Shown here: piece after piece, positions 31,940 to 46,019 of the stretch
How the letters are laid out: each line of letters begins with the position of its first letter
Position numbering within the stretch: the first letter of the stretch is position 1
DNA from: Tanytarsus gracilentus
Taxonomy: Eukaryota > Arthropoda > Insecta > Diptera > Chironomidae
DNA: 64,000 bases
NCBI GenBank assembly: GCA_038502055.1
Contig: JAXRKN010000022.1
Coordinates: 101,001-165,000 of the forward strand
Reading direction: 5' to 3'
Made by a program: the position numbers and the translations under genes
The notes under the pieces: generated by a model
Told to the model about the DNA's origin: nothing
Databases searched by the model: none
Seen by the model: only the letters and a program-made list of their open reading frames with translations

Positions 31940-32396
31940 ATACTTTTTTACCATGAACTTACTTGCCATTTTAAAAAATAATAACAGGCGCTAAAATTTA
32001 TTTTTACACTTTTAATTGTTTTTAAAAAATTATTAAAATTGTTAAGCATAAAATAATTTTTTAAAGTCTTTCTGACGTGCCTGGAGGAAAGTTTTCATCA
32101 ACAACAAACTTACCCTTTATTTTTTTTGCTTTTGGATATATGTATTTACAATATATTTAATTAAATAACGACCAATTTTTTCAATATTATATTTAATGAT
32201 TTTAAAATAAGCTATTAATAATTAATTCATAAAATAATTATTTTTTAAAAAAATATAAAACGTTCTACTTAAATGTTTAAAGGCTGTGTACAAAATGAAA
32301 TTTACTTAATAAATTTTCAAGAAAATGTAAAAAATCGTAAAATAAAATTAAATGATTTATTAATCATCAAAACTTTTGTCACGGGAGAAATTTATA
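31940..32396. other. AT-rich DNA 3' of fz4
   Basis: Probably the fz4 3' untranslated region and spacer; no coding signal. Confidence 0.4.
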
Positions 32397-33700
32397 ACTC
32401 AAATACTTGTTTTAATTTATTAGATTAGATTAGATTAGATGACGATTAGGTGGCCCTACCGAAGTAGGAGAGACGTCCAACGCAACCACACATGATTGAC
32501 CCCCGATTCCTCGGAAAAGCAGGGTCTAGCGGGCTACTTAGGCAAGTATCTACAGTCGATACAAGCCACAGGTTACGAACAAACCCCTTCTCGGAATAAA
32601 TTCAATTAGATAATCGTTAGTGAGAACTGATGTCGGGCCAACCACCCTCTACCATCAGCGTTGGTTAATAGGGAATTTTAAAATACCTTTACGGCAATGT
32701 TAGTGTGTTAGTGTTTTTGTTTTTTGTTTTTGTAAGTTTTTGTTTTCGAATGATTTTTGTTTGTAGTTTCTAGTGAAACTACGGTTAAGAACAGTCTTGT
32801 TTACTGAGCAGATATTACAGTTTCCAACTAATCACAACCAAATCAACATTTTATTTATTACAAATCACTTGGAGAAAAGCCGTGATTCCACTACTACCTT
32901 CCTCAACTGTTACTATTGTTCACAGTTGGATTGATTAAACATACACAAACACATACCCTCCCTCGAGATCGAAGTGTGCAAACCCCTTAATTCCTATCTA
33001 TCGGTATCCTTACAAACAAAATTAAACATAGTATTACAATTCCCTAACCGTCATTATTAATTTGAATTTGAATCTCCCCCTCTAAATTCAGCACTTTTCA
33101 CTTATCTTTGTTAAATTCCCCCTTTGTTTATTTCGCATCTCTTTATTTTCTAATTTAATTCAAACAATTTCAAATCAACTTTATCATCTATTATGATCAA
33201 TACTACGACTAATAAAGAGCTACATCACACAGTGGACACTTCCAATGATATGTCAAGCAATCCCGCTCATCTCCCAGAATGAAAAATACTCTCATTTTAA
33301 TGACAGTGAAATTATTAAAATTAAAATTAATTTTCTGATTTAAGCTTTCTCTTCCCCTTCCGTTCCTCATCTGAGCCTAACCGGCATTCAGATGGACCCT
33401 GTCACTATTGAAAATATTTACCTCAATTAATTTAATTAGTAGTCCATGAAAAAAAAAAATTTTTTCTCGAAAAATCCTCAATTTCTAAACTTCCCATTAC
33501 AGACTTACAACCCTTCCAACTTGCCTAACTCCATTCGTTTATGTTACTACCTGTCTTAATCTAACTAATTCACTACTTTTTACTACCCTGGCACTGCTTA
33601 ATGTGATTTAATTTAAAATTACTAACGGAGCCAATAATTTTTCGACTTCTCTCTTCAAAAGCACACTTCGATCTTACTCAAATACTTGTTTTAATTTATT
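32397..33700 (-). mobile_element. Non-LTR-type retroposon with 25-bp target duplication
   Basis: A perfect 25-base direct repeat lies at 32397-32421 and 33676-33700 (begins ACTCAAATACTTG). Between the copies, 1,254 bases begin, on the plus strand, with four TTAGA/GATTA units. Read on the minus strand this is a 3' tail of (ATCTA)n. Long variable target duplications plus a simple-repeat 3' tail mark target-primed reverse transcription, so the element runs on the minus strand. No protein of 60 or more residues is coded, so it is a 5'-truncated LINE end or a SINE-like derivative. It is richer in G+C near its 3' end than the surrounding DNA. Confidence 0.82.
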
Positions 33701-36700
33701 CTGAAAAAAATATCGCATTGCCTAACCTTCAGGCGCAGCAAAACCTTAAAATATTAAATTTATCAAAACCATCCATTATTTGATTATTTGTGACCGATCA
33801 GTAGAAAAATTTATCAAAATCATGATTACCCAATTTTGAGCACCAGAACTTCAACCGGAGATAACTAAAAAATTCTATATTTTGGAAAAAATCAAAATGC
33901 ATTTTTTTTATACTTATTGAGGCATTTATTTTACATATACGTAAATATTTATACAAATATATAACTTTTTTGTTTTAATCATTACACTTTTTTGTCTCAA
34001 TAACTTATTAATTCGTGTACGTTAAATTTTAACTTTTGAATGAAAACAAAAAAAAGTTCAGATTGTAAAAAAAAATATTATTGCTGAGATTAATTTAAAA
34101 AATTTACATCATGTTGTGCTTTATGAAAATTTCTCAAATGGGGTTTTAATATGGAATCAACTATTTGTTTTTTGCAGGGTTTTAAGTGACGAGATAAGAA
34201 GAAGCAACGTCACATTTTTCGTCACTTTAGTCAACTCACTTCATTTAAAGTCCTGCTTTTTCTGTCTTTGCAGAGCAAAATGTGAGAAAGAGAAAGAGGT
34301 GGGATTGTATTAACCTGAAATTCGAAGAAACCGCAAAAGTTTTGAAAGTTTAATTTACTTGTGATTTCTGTGTGTGTTTTTTGACACATGTTTCATTCAA
34401 ATTTTTCATATTTTATGCTTATTTGCATACTTTTTGTCTTTTTTTTCTATATATTCATCACACACGTCGTAAAAAGGCAAATATTCTTTCCTTGCTCATC
34501 TTAATTTGTGTTTCAGCTTAGGCAGATCGGAGGTTTGTTAAAATATGGTTTAATTTATTTTTGTGACTGATAAATAAATTGGATTAAAATAATTTAAATT
34601 TCAGTGAGTGTTTTTAAACCAAGCCAAAAGTTTTGCAATCTCCTAAACCTGGCGTTGATCAAAGGTGTTTACTTTATTTTCTTTTTTTAGTAACAGTAAA
34701 AGGGGCTTTTTACTTATTTTCAACACACGCGCACACAGTGATTCTATAGTGTTTGAAGTCACTTTCAATTTACATTGTATGTTAACTTTGTGACTTTGTT
34801 GTTGGATTTCAATCATCATAGAATTCAAAACACCATTAAAAATTTTCACCAGGTTTAAATTTCAACACAATTAGCTTCAAAGTATTAAACGGTTGACTTC
34901 TTGATATTTTCTTTACTGAAACACAATTTCTTTCATCGCCCTGTGTTGCTCAATGTTAATTTTTTTTGTGAAAAATTCATCTTAAGTTTTTATCTCGTCT
35001 CAAAACAATGTTTGAAATATTTTTAAAGTTCATTACAAATTGAATAAATCATTCAATTTTAAATGGATTTTTAATTTTTTTTTCGAAAATGTGGCTCAGT
35101 TTACTCAATAAGATAAAATTTACATTAAATTAATTCTGTTTTTGCTCTTTAAAATTTTGAATCTTAATTTTTTTGAGCTTTAACTAACATTTTACAAAAT
35201 ATTGTATTCGAACGAAAAAAATTCATCATCTTTTCCACTTGTTTTAAAGTTGAAAAAATTAATTTTTCTTCTTTCTATAATATTATCATTTGAACATGTT
35301 ATCATTAATACAATAACAATAAAGTTAGCTGCCTTGTTCATGAGAACTGTGTGAATATGATTCCTGTTAATTTTTTTTTCATAATTCCATTGAGGATTTC
35401 TTACGATTAATTTTTAAACTTGACATTTTTAGCTAACATACGCTCATATCGCAGTTTTTAAATGCAAAACACATTTATACGTTGAAAACAGGGAGTAAAA
35501 TTCTCTTGAAGATATAAACTAGGAATTTAATTAATTTGTTAACGAAAAATATTTTGTTTTCTTAAACTTAAGGAGAATTTAGCATTCTTCAGAGTCTGAT
35601 TTGGTTTAAATTTTTTAAAAACAATTTTTTTAATATACTTCAATATTTCATATCTTGAGAAATTTTATATCAATATAGAATTTTTTAAATTTAGCAACAA
35701 CAATCGATAAAAAAATGTTAAGTCTGCTTATTATTTGAGTATGTTTTCAAATTTTTTAAGAGGAATTTTTTCATTTTGAAAATTGCTTCTCAATGATACG
35801 CGACGTTATAATGGAAAAAAACCAAATTGACTCAAAACCTTTTATTTTATATGGTAAATAGTGCTTTTGCGGTAGTTTATTAACTTTTCTACATGAAATA
35901 GTGCACCCTTAAAAATCGTGATGAGGATGATCAAAAAGAATACTTGTTAATTGAGTAAAATCAAAAATTAGAATTTTTCTTTACATTTTGCTTAATTTTG
36001 TAATATTATTTTCATGTAGAACTATAAAAATGTCCGACACAGGATTTGATTTACATTTTTTGTTGTATCAACCTGGACATTTTCTTCTCAATTACTTTTC
36101 TTTTGTGTTAAGCACTGATTGTATAATTGTCGTTATTTTCTATCTATGTATAATAAGTTTAATATTTTAGTTTTCATAAGTTCTTCATTCGTTTTCTTCA
36201 TTTTCTCTTAAAGAATTTTTTTTTCTCTTTTAGGCTTGAAAATTTCAACTTTTTGTTTTACATCTGGAAAAATTAATTTTTTTGGAAGGTTTAAAAATTA
36301 TTTTTGAACCAAAAAAGTTTCAAGCTTCAATCTGTTTGTTTTTGGCTTTATTTTTAAATAAAATAATGCGAAAATATTTTTAAAACCTAGTCTTTCATCA
36401 ATTTAATCATTTTTAAATTAAAATCTTTGTAATTTCTTCAATTGATTTGAGTAAAGGACACAATTGATGTTAAACAAAAATTTCTAAGTTATTGGATTGA
36501 AACACATTTTTAGATTCTAGATAGGTTTGGATGTATGAACATGGATAGAAAATTAAACACAATTTTCTACAAAGAAACAGAAATTAATTAAAATACATAC
36601 AAAGCACTCTTCTGTATGAGAAGTATTTATGGATTTATAAATGGACATTTTTATCGTAATTTCTGAGTTTTAATTAATTATTCGCCTTGATGTTTGTCAT

Positions 36701-38451
36701 CTTTTACTAACTGCTATGTTTCTCAATTTATAGGTTTTTTAATGAGTAAACTATCGAGAGCATTGTTAAAATGTATAAAAACTAGATGTCTAATAATTTT
36801 ATATGGTCTTTATGTCAAACTTGCTTGAGAAAATTAAATTAATTTAAATTTTATTTGAAAATTAGTTGAGGTAATATTTTCTTGAATTAAATTTAAATTG
36901 TTTTGTTAGGCCAAATTAACTATGATTAATTAAAATAACATCAGGACAAAAATAATTAGTCAGTCACAAGGTTGAAAATTTCAAATTAATCAACTAATAA
37001 TTCATGTTTTTCTTAAACGTGTACCAAAATATAAATTTTCTATTTAAAAAACCTTTAAGTAATTTATTTTTATTTCACCATTTTCTGTGCATTAAATTTC
37101 ATTTTTTTAATTTTATTTTTAATACCATATCATTTTATTTATATTACAGTAAATATATTATGTTCTTTTTTGCATTTATAGCTGCCCAATTATTGACTTG
37201 AATTTTGTTTCCATTTATGATGAAAAAAAATTTCACGTGGAACCAAATGACGCATTTGTAAGACCAAAACTATTACACACACACGCACACACATTTGTTT
37301 TTAATATTTTAAGGCATCTTTTCTCATTTTTAACTCTCGAAACGTAAACATCAGTTCGAGGACGAATAGTATAAGTGGTCAATGGTCTTTGGTTGGGGAA
37401 ATTTTTTATTATTTTTCTCTCTGAATGCTCGTTTTAATGTGCAACGTGACACAATTTGATAGATGTTATGTACATAAAAGACCACACACTATATTTGTTA
37501 ATATTTTTTTTGTTTTTCTCTTAATCTCAAAATGTGTCACGTTGTTGACATCCTTTTAATCTCGCATTTATCCAAAACGGCGAAAAAACGCACGCAAATT
37601 TATTTTTTTATTTTTTTAAATCAAAATTTTCTTTTTAAAATTTCTAATTAAAAAAAAGTTAAAGCTTTTCTTCTAAAAAATTTGTTAATTAAAATTTTTT
37701 TTTACCAAAAGCAAATGTAATTTTTTGTAGCTACGCCATAAATTGATTTCGGCTACGGGAAAAAAACTCTCGTTGTCAACTCCTGCTCTCAAAAAACCTT
37801 ATTTCGATCTAGAACTTTTGCTACACGCACTGCCATCGAATTTCAGTTCTATAAAATACACACACTTGTATGATTCGCGTCCTAGATCTGACAAAATCTT
37901 TTATTGAGACCGTAAGAATTTTTTTTATTAATTTTGAATTATGTTAAATAAAACAATTCAAAAGCGTAGCCTAGACCTTAACTGAGAACACGGCGCACCG
38001 TTAATCCCTCTCATTTTAATGCAATAAGGATGTAAGAAGTAAAATATTTACTGCGTTGTGAAAATAAACATAGTACTTAAATATTTTTTTTTACATTTGT
38101 GAAATATCACTGAACAAAAATGTCAATTTATTTTACGCATTTTTTACTTTAATAATTTCGTGTTTAATCATATTAAATGTTTGTTTTTATCATATCAGTT
38201 CTTTTAGTTTCCACATGTTTCAAAAAAGGTATTTACCTCTACTGTTCTAGATTTTTTTCTCATTTAATATATTTAATAATAGCTTATGCAAATGCTAATT
38301 ATTTACTTAACTACTAAACTGTATAATTCTTCATTAGTTTCCCAATGTCTTCACTTCCTTATGAATAAAGACAAATTTTCTCTCAAGTTGTTATTTTTTA
38401 TGTCAAAATCCTTTGAACGATAGTTTAGTTTTGAGAAAATATATAGGTGAT
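33701..38451. other. Long AT-rich intergenic region before jelly belly
   Basis: About 4.7 kb with T and A runs. Open frames of about 60-68 codons (34116, 36000, 37004) lack protein-like content and are not called. Part may be the jeb 3' untranslated region. Around 37.74-37.97 kb the base composition is more balanced, but I see no RNA gene structure. Confidence 0.4.
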
Positions 38452-40729
38452 TTAACGACCTCGAGCCCAACGTAGCAGAGCATCTGCTAACACATCCAAA
38501 TGTGCTTTTGTCTGCAAAAAAAGAAGAGCATAAGTTAAATTAATTTTTAAATTACTTTCCAAAAAATAAAAGTTGTTTGCTGAACTTTTATTTCTAAGTA
38601 TTAAAATTCTATTAAATTGGCTTGAGCAGACTTTCTCTGTGAAACGCCTACGCTATTAAATCCCACACTATACGACAAACTTTCTGCATACAATAAAAAT
38701 GGGGTGAATTTGCCCTTTTGCTATGCATTTTCTGGTTGACTGTAAATGCTTGATGATCATATGCAGACGTTTGTGTAATGTGCTTACTTACGTAGTTTAT
38801 AATTTTTTTTATAATACGCAAACGGAAAATATTAACTTACGGTTTTATAAAACATGCACGCTTGCCGGTCTTCATCAGCACCTTCAGGGCAATCGATGAA
38901 GCCATCGCAGAGAACATGATCATCTATACATCGATATCGACCTTGCCGGTCAGGAGTAGGACATGCAAATCGCTCCATTCCATCTGTTGCAGGTGGACAT
39001 TCTGAAATATCGCAAATTTATTAATCAAACGAGTGCAATAATTATTGATTTTACAGTCGATATCTACATCAAAGTTAAATTTTTATTCAACGTAGATGAA
39101 AATGGAAAAGTTCAAGAAGCAAGAAAGAGAAAAGCGTGGGATGCTAGAAAATATTATCTCGAGAGCGAAAAATTTTCGTTGTCATCCTCTCTCAAACCAC
39201 TGAAACTCATCCCACATCGCTCTCTCTCTTTTTTCTTGATTCACATCTCATTCTTAAATATAATTTCAAAAATATCATCATGGCGGTAATAGTGGGTAAT
39301 GTGGGCGCAAAAAACTAAGGAGAAAGAGAGATCGAGAAAGTAAAAAGAGGAGAAAAAAGATATAGGTTGGCGCCAGATCGTCCAGACAATTCCAGCGCAT
39401 CACGCCAGACAGTGAAAGAAAATTATAGCAATGGAAAAGAGTTTGCGGGATATATTTTCAAATTATGGATTCCTCAATGTTCAATAAAAAAAAAAGTTAA
39501 TTTCTTTTAATCAAAAATATTTTATATTTCTTTCTTTTCCTTCATAAAGCTTTTTTCTCAATGAATCCCACGCAAAAAAGTTTTCAAACTATCATTGTGT
39601 TGTTTTCGGAACTTTGGGAGAGAAAAAAATCATTCATCATTGCGTAGGTTGTTGGACTTCATTGTGAAAATGATGAATTTTCTTAAAATAAACATTTTTC
39701 TCCATTGACTCATAATTTTACATCTGATGTTCAAAAAATTATAATTGTAAATGAGATACCGGCAGCATCCAACAAGCTTTTCAATGTAAATCCATTCGAC
39801 TTTTATTTACATAAATTTTATTACCATCAAAATAGTTTTAACAGTAATTCGAGTGATTTTTAGCTCTTCTTTGAATTGAATCAAAAAAAATATGTAATGA
39901 TGTACTTACGTATTAACGGAACATCATATTCTCGTTGTCTCCTCGTCGTCCTCGACATCATTTGATTAATCATTGCACCGGAGACATCTTGCATCTCTTC
40001 GGCAGCACCTAAACTGCTGTCTCTTTTCTTCTGTGGTAAATCTTTTTCATCAACTTGCTGTTGAGTTAAAATTTGCTGTTTAAGTTGATACTCTTGATAC
40101 TTTCGAGCGCCTTCAATGCCAAAAAGCTCTTGCAGTTCTCTCTCATGTTTCGCATCAACTTGCGCTGATGGATATTCATTTGTCGTTTGATTCGTCGTCG
40201 TATTGCTATGACTTACAATCTGGTCATCCGTGATCTTCTCATCCTCCTCACTTGGCAGTGCATCATCGTTAAAACTATTTTTTCGCTTAATATGACTTCC
40301 ATAGATTTGCTGCTGCTGCTGTTCCTTCTTGCTCTTTCTAGACTTTTTACTCACACGTTTGTTGTTTCTAAGTTGTGTATTGCTAAGTTGTGAAAAGAGC
40401 ATATTTTTATTGGCATTGACTAGTCGGGGAATGAAGTAGGGATGCTCGTTCATTTGTTGATCAACTTCAATTTGAATGCTGGAAATATCACGATTAATTT
40501 TAATGCTTTTGATTTTTTAATGCTTTTGAAAAATTTGGAAATTTTCCTAATAAATTAAGAAATTGAAATAATCTTAAACTTACTGTTGCTTTTGTTGCTG
40601 CTGTGAATTGTCACTTACACCCGAACGTCGAAAATTTACGAGCGGCTGCGATTCCAAGTAACTTGATGACGTTCGTGTCCTAGTCAAAATGCTGAGATAA
40701 ACTAGTAGCTTTAATGCAACACGGAGCAT
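38452..40729 (-). CDS. jeb: Jelly belly, LDLa-domain ligand of Alk
   Basis: Exons 40729-40584, 40478-39910, 39001-38841 and 38511-38452 give 311 aa. A signal-like start (MLRVALKLLVYLSILTRTRT) leads into a Gln/Lys/Ser-rich, poorly conserved middle with dibasic sites (KRDSS, RRQRE) that could be cut. The C-terminus is a type A LDL-receptor module with six cysteines: CPPATDGMERFACPTPDR, GRYRCIDDHVLCDGFIDCPE, then DEDRQACMFYK. It carries the DGFIDC..G.DE calcium motif. The final exon TKAHLDVLADALLRWARGR equals the known Jeb end almost exactly. In flies Jeb is secreted and activates the Alk receptor in visceral mesoderm and neurons. The protein is shorter than fly Jeb (560 aa). 5' leader exons, likely upstream, are not placed. 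Confidence 0.92.
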
Positions 40730-43700
40730 TTCTAAGCTAATATTTTGATACTTTTTCTGTCTTGTAAAGTTGCGATTTGTTTTTTTAATTATTAATCACT
40801 TGCTCTGTAGATGTTTGGAATCACCTTATAATCTAAAATGATTTACTGAAATTGCTGAAATGAGAGAAGAGAAATTTTTTATTTAGTTAATCGTTTTACT
40901 GTCTATAGATTTTCAATTATTGACGTCACTAGGTTGAGAAAAGTTTTAACAAATTTTGGAAATTTAATCAGTTATAAAAAATGGCATAACTTAAAATATA
41001 TTTTTAATCATTATAATACTTTCTATAATTAATAAATATTGTGTCAAAAATTAACATTTTAGACAAATTCAAATCATAGCGTAATAATCTTTGGTGAGTC
41101 ACATTAAAAAATAATGCTTTGATTTTAATTCATGTAATTTTTTATAATCTAATCATTTGCACATCTAATTCAAATCACAGTGTTTAAATAAACCTTTCAT
41201 CATATCCTTCATTTAAATAAAATATTGAAATACTTCGTCAGTGCACGAATATGTGGAGGTGACCTAAATAAACATTATCACAATTCAAAAAGTCAAAACA
41301 CCCTTTTTTCTTCATCATGATGCATCATGATTTTAATGTATTTGCAAAAAAAATCGTATTTACACTAAAAAGTTGTAGGCAGCATAAAATTTCAGATACA
41401 CTCACACATTAGGAACAAATCTCACAATTTTCTGCGACAAAGGCGGAAAGGTTATTCCACGCATGAATATTTTTTATAAACACGTGTTGTCAAGAAACGT
41501 TGTCGTTAAAACCATTATTTTAATGGTTGATTTCTTTCTTTTCCAATTTATTCACTGGCAGAATGTTATTTATGAGGGTTAAAAGGTTTTAAAAAAGATT
41601 TTTCAGAATCCTATTATTTTTAAATAAAATCATATTATAAAATTTTGTACGAATGTATTTTTAAAAGTTAGAAATTAAAATATTAATTTTAATGGCAATT
41701 TATTATAAATTTGTATAATACCAAAAAATTATTCAAAATTTAAAGTATAAACAAATGTGAGTGAAAAATATCTAAAAAATCCTTGCGAAGGATTAAAATG
41801 AAAAATTGAGGAAGTATTCAACGCATGATTAACTTCTTGTGGATGTGTAAAAGAAAGCAGACGGCTAATTTCTTTTTAATCCTCCTTCCTTCTTTTCATT
41901 TTCGTCCTTGTTCACATTAGTATAGATTCTAAATTATGCATGTGGACAAGAGTGCATGCTGGATTTCCCCATTTACAAAATATATATTTTTGATGACTAC
42001 ACCAACTGAATTTAATATTTTTTTTTCAATTGGAAATTTTACTTTTATCGGTTTATCCGAGGAATTTCCAAAAAATAATTGACAGTTTAATAAATTTGTT
42101 TTCTTAAATAAAATATTCATTAATATGTTCAACAATTATATAAAACGAGGCAACAAAATAACATTAAAAGAAAGTTATGTCGAAAACGCGTTTTCTTCAA
42201 ATTTCTGTTCTCATTTTTCCTCACTCTCTCATTTTTTTTAACTTTTGACATTCAAACAACTGTTGCGCAGTAAGTAAATATGTGAACAAATCAAGCACAC
42301 CGAGTGTAAATGACTAAACAATTCCCAGAAAATTTCAGTTTCACTCGATGCTTTTCATAATTTTTCGCAAATTCAGACATGAGATTATTTTAATAAAAAA
42401 AATTGAATTTTAAGAATATTTAATATTTTTTTAATAAAAAGCTAATATTTGTAGTTAAAATTTTAAATATTCTACATGCAACAATTGATTCTTTATTAAA
42501 TCATACATTTATCACAAATAAATGATACAAAAAAATCATAAAACATAATTAGCAATTTTTTTTCGAAAAACTCACCTAAGAAAATGCTCCAGTTTATTTT
42601 CAATTTATTTTATGAAAGCAGGATGTTTTTAAGTGATGATTTTCAACTTTTATCTATCAACAAGTGCTCTTATGTTGTTTGAATTACATAAAAAGTTGTT
42701 TATTTTACAATGGATCGTAATTTTCCTCTATGTTTCGCATAAGTCTCGCTTTATCTTTTTTTTTTGCCACACACAAAGTTGTTGAAAGCACTTAAATTAT
42801 TTTTGTTATTAGTTCCTAAAATATGTATATTCTTGCTCTAATTTTTTTTGTTAATTTTTAAAGGGATTAAAACACTTTTGGATTAATTTTCACTCTAATG
42901 ATTTTTAGCTGCCATTAAAGTCTTTTATGTATTCTTGACTCTTCCTCTTTTTTAGTGTCTATGGAAACAATCACAAAATAATTCACGTCATTATTGGAGT
43001 CCTTTAATCCTGATTCTAGAAAAATAAAATATTTCCTTTAAAAAAACTATGGTAAGAAAAAATTGGATTCAGAAAAAAGAGGGAAAAATTCGCTTTAACT
43101 TCCATTAACCGGAGTTTCACAAAAACGAATGAGTGAATAGTTGAGAGTCCTTACGTTTTTATTGAAAGCTCTCTCTCATTCTCTCTTTCACAATTTTCAC
43201 ACAGATACAAAGATTCTTTCGCCCACACAAAGATTTCTTACAATATTTTTTGATCATCTTCCAAGTGCATGACGGAGTGAAAGAGAAAAGGAAGAGAATT
43301 TATAGAATTTTCTCTCAGTTAACGCATCCTATATCCATGTATGAATTTTATCCCCTAACAAAAATTTATGGTTGTTCAATTAAAAGTTTACTTTCAAAAT
43401 AATTAATTTAAATCATGGACATTATCTTAAATTTGCAATTATTTATCTTTTAAATTAACTTTTTTCTAAATTTTTGCTCTGCCTTAAATGTTCATGCGCA
43501 ATTATGTGGTTAATTCAGGAGGCTTCAAAAATGAAAGCAAAAAAAATATTATTTGAGAAAAAAAAATCATTAAAAATTTATGAAATTTTTCACTGTAATG
43601 CTCCTTACCCACTCTCCGCATGACATATGAGCAGATTGGTAAAAAACATTCTGAGACACATTTTCTCTCGAGTCAGAAAATCGATTTCGTTTTGATTTTG

Positions 43701-45134
43701 TCGTTTTTTCCTCATAAACCTCCCGCACATTTCACTCCACACATTTCGGCGCTCCTCAATCCATTTTGTCCCCTCTCTTACACTCTCATTCACCATAACC
43801 GAGTGCCACCCACTCCATACCCCGTCATGATGACGTCAAACGAATAATATTCGCTATCTTGCTCTTTTTTATGTGCTATATGTATAGCTGTTGATTAGAC
43901 CGCACGAATTTTTTTGTCTTTTTCTGTAACTACCATTTATTAATATTATAATAAGTCCAACAAGTATTTTCAACTTTTTGAAATTTAAAATTATTAAATT
44001 AAAATTTTAATGTGGTAGTTATTATAACTCAAAATAAACTTTGAAAATTTTAGAAAGTTTATTCAAACGTGATTTTTAAGCTAAATAAAAAGTTTATTTT
44101 AAGAATCCTTTGACATTCGAGTACAAAGCTATTATTCTCATGCATGCATTCGCTTTTTCCAACAAATTCTCTAATTTATTTTTTATGTGCGTAAAAAATG
44201 AAACAATCCAACAATCTATTTTTAACCTCCAGCTCTTATTATTAACCGGATATCAATAAAGTCCAAATACGAAAGCAAAATTTTTTTCTCTCTTTTTCTC
44301 CTTGAATGTAGAAAAAATATTGAAGAAATCCGTCTTTAGCCAACACTCACTTTTTCTTTACAGTTTCTCACCTAGCGGTGCAGTGTGAATGTAAAATAGT
44401 CCAGAAAGAATTTTTTTTGGTATTTTTTAGTGATTGAGGGTTTAATTTAAAATTAAAAATAAAACACTCTATTTTTTAGGGTTTTTTTTGTAAAATTCAA
44501 ACTAAAAAGTCTTCTGTCTTCTTTTTGCACTCGCGAAACACAAAAAATTTGAACTGTTTTCGCTCATGGCTTTGACTTGAATGACGATGGTGGTCGTTTC
44601 GGGATGGAAAGTTTTCCGTTTACGAGAGAGCTTTGTAGCTTTTCTGGCACATGCGCGTACTTTGTTACCGTAAACAAACAACAAACAGTCGACACACTGT
44701 GCTCCGAAAATTCGTCAATGAACGATGAGGTCACGGTAAGACACCATGTCGCCTATCTCAACAAAGACCTTCTCCCTTGTAAAAGTACAAGAATTGAGCT
44801 TAAATTATGTTTAAATCTTATCAAAAACTATATTAATGTCATAAAATTATATTTCCGAAAAATTCTTTCATAAAATTTAGAGACTAACATAAAAATTTCT
44901 AAAAACTATTTAAACACAAAAAAGCTTTCAAATGAATTGTTATGAACAATTTTTGCTTTCTTTAAAATAAATCTTTCTTTAACGATTTTAAGAAAATAAT
45001 TTAAGAAAGTCAATAATTAATTTTTAACTTAAAATTATCAACTTTCCAATGTATTGCAATCAGCCACATTATAATGCCAAAAGAAAAGGATCAAAAAAGA
45101 CTATGTCTATGACGTAAATTGAAAAACAAACAAA

Positions 45135-45425
45135 ATGGGTCTGCTAGCGGCGTTACCATTTTCAATAGCTCCGCTTTTTTAAATTAAGTTAAAATGTTAA
45201 ATTTTAAAATTTTGACTTTAAGTATTTTTACGATATGTCTTCAAAACTTTAAATTTTCCCTATGATGACCTAACACCAAGGAGTAACAACCGATTTCAAA
45301 ACTTATTGTAGGATTTAATTAAACCTTTCATTTGAATATAAGTTTTTATATAAAATATATTGGCACTAGTATCCAGATATGGACTTAGAGGAGTCCAATT
45401 TAATAAATAGCGGAGCTATAATAAT
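45135..45425. repeat. Foldback repeat with AATAGCTCCGC ends
   Basis: ATAGCTCCGCTTTTTTAAATT at about 45167 and its near-inverse AATTTAATAAATAGCGGAGC at about 45398 form inverted ends about 255 bases apart. Left of it, GATGGGTCTGCxxxCGGCGTT plus CCATTTxCAATAGCTCCGCT recurs at about 46030-46072, so this is part of a dispersed repeat. Confidence 0.55.
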
Positions 45426-46019
45426 TTTTTCATTCACGGAAAATGAGATGGCACGTAGATGTAACGCCTAACATATAAAAGAGAAAAAATATTATAAAAA
45501 CAACTTTTTTTCCTGATGATTTTTGTCTTAATAAAATATTGTTAAAAAATTTTATGATTGTTTTTTAACTTTTGAATGTACAAAGTTACATAAAGGATTA
45601 TCACAACCAACGTACATCTTCGCGCAAACCACTTGTAGTGGATTAAGCTATGCTTAATGTTAACCGGGTTCAAAAGATTTTTTTTAAGGCATGTATCCTT
45701 TCCAAAAAATCCATGCGGTTAAAACTATGAATGAGTTTCTTCTTAGTTATATTTTCATTCATTGAATCAATCTTACTGTGATGAAGAAAATGAAAACATC
45801 AAGAGTCTTACCAACTCATTTTCATGGTTATTTTATTCTTTGCTAAATTATTCTTTGTGTTAAAAAATATTTTTAAAGATGCAAGGTGTATCTGCAAACA
45901 TTGTTGCTATTTCCAAATGTTAAATTGGGACCCATTGCATATTTTCTGGAAAAAAGAATTTGTTAAAAATTATTTCTTTTAAGTTTATTTTAGGTAGACA
46001 CCAAAAACTGAAAATCTCG

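Noticed and set aside
32418..32440. TTAGATTAGA repeat as telomere-like sequence
   Set aside because: The unit differs from insect TTAGG and sits at the end of a retroposon with target duplications, so it is the element's 3' tail.
34116..37201. Several 60-68 codon open frames in the region before jeb
   Set aside because: Composition follows the AT-rich DNA, there are no splice partners, and no signal, domain or conserved motif is seen.
37741..38040. More GC-balanced patch checked for tRNA or small RNA genes
   Set aside because: No cloverleaf with the expected conserved loop bases could be drawn on either strand.
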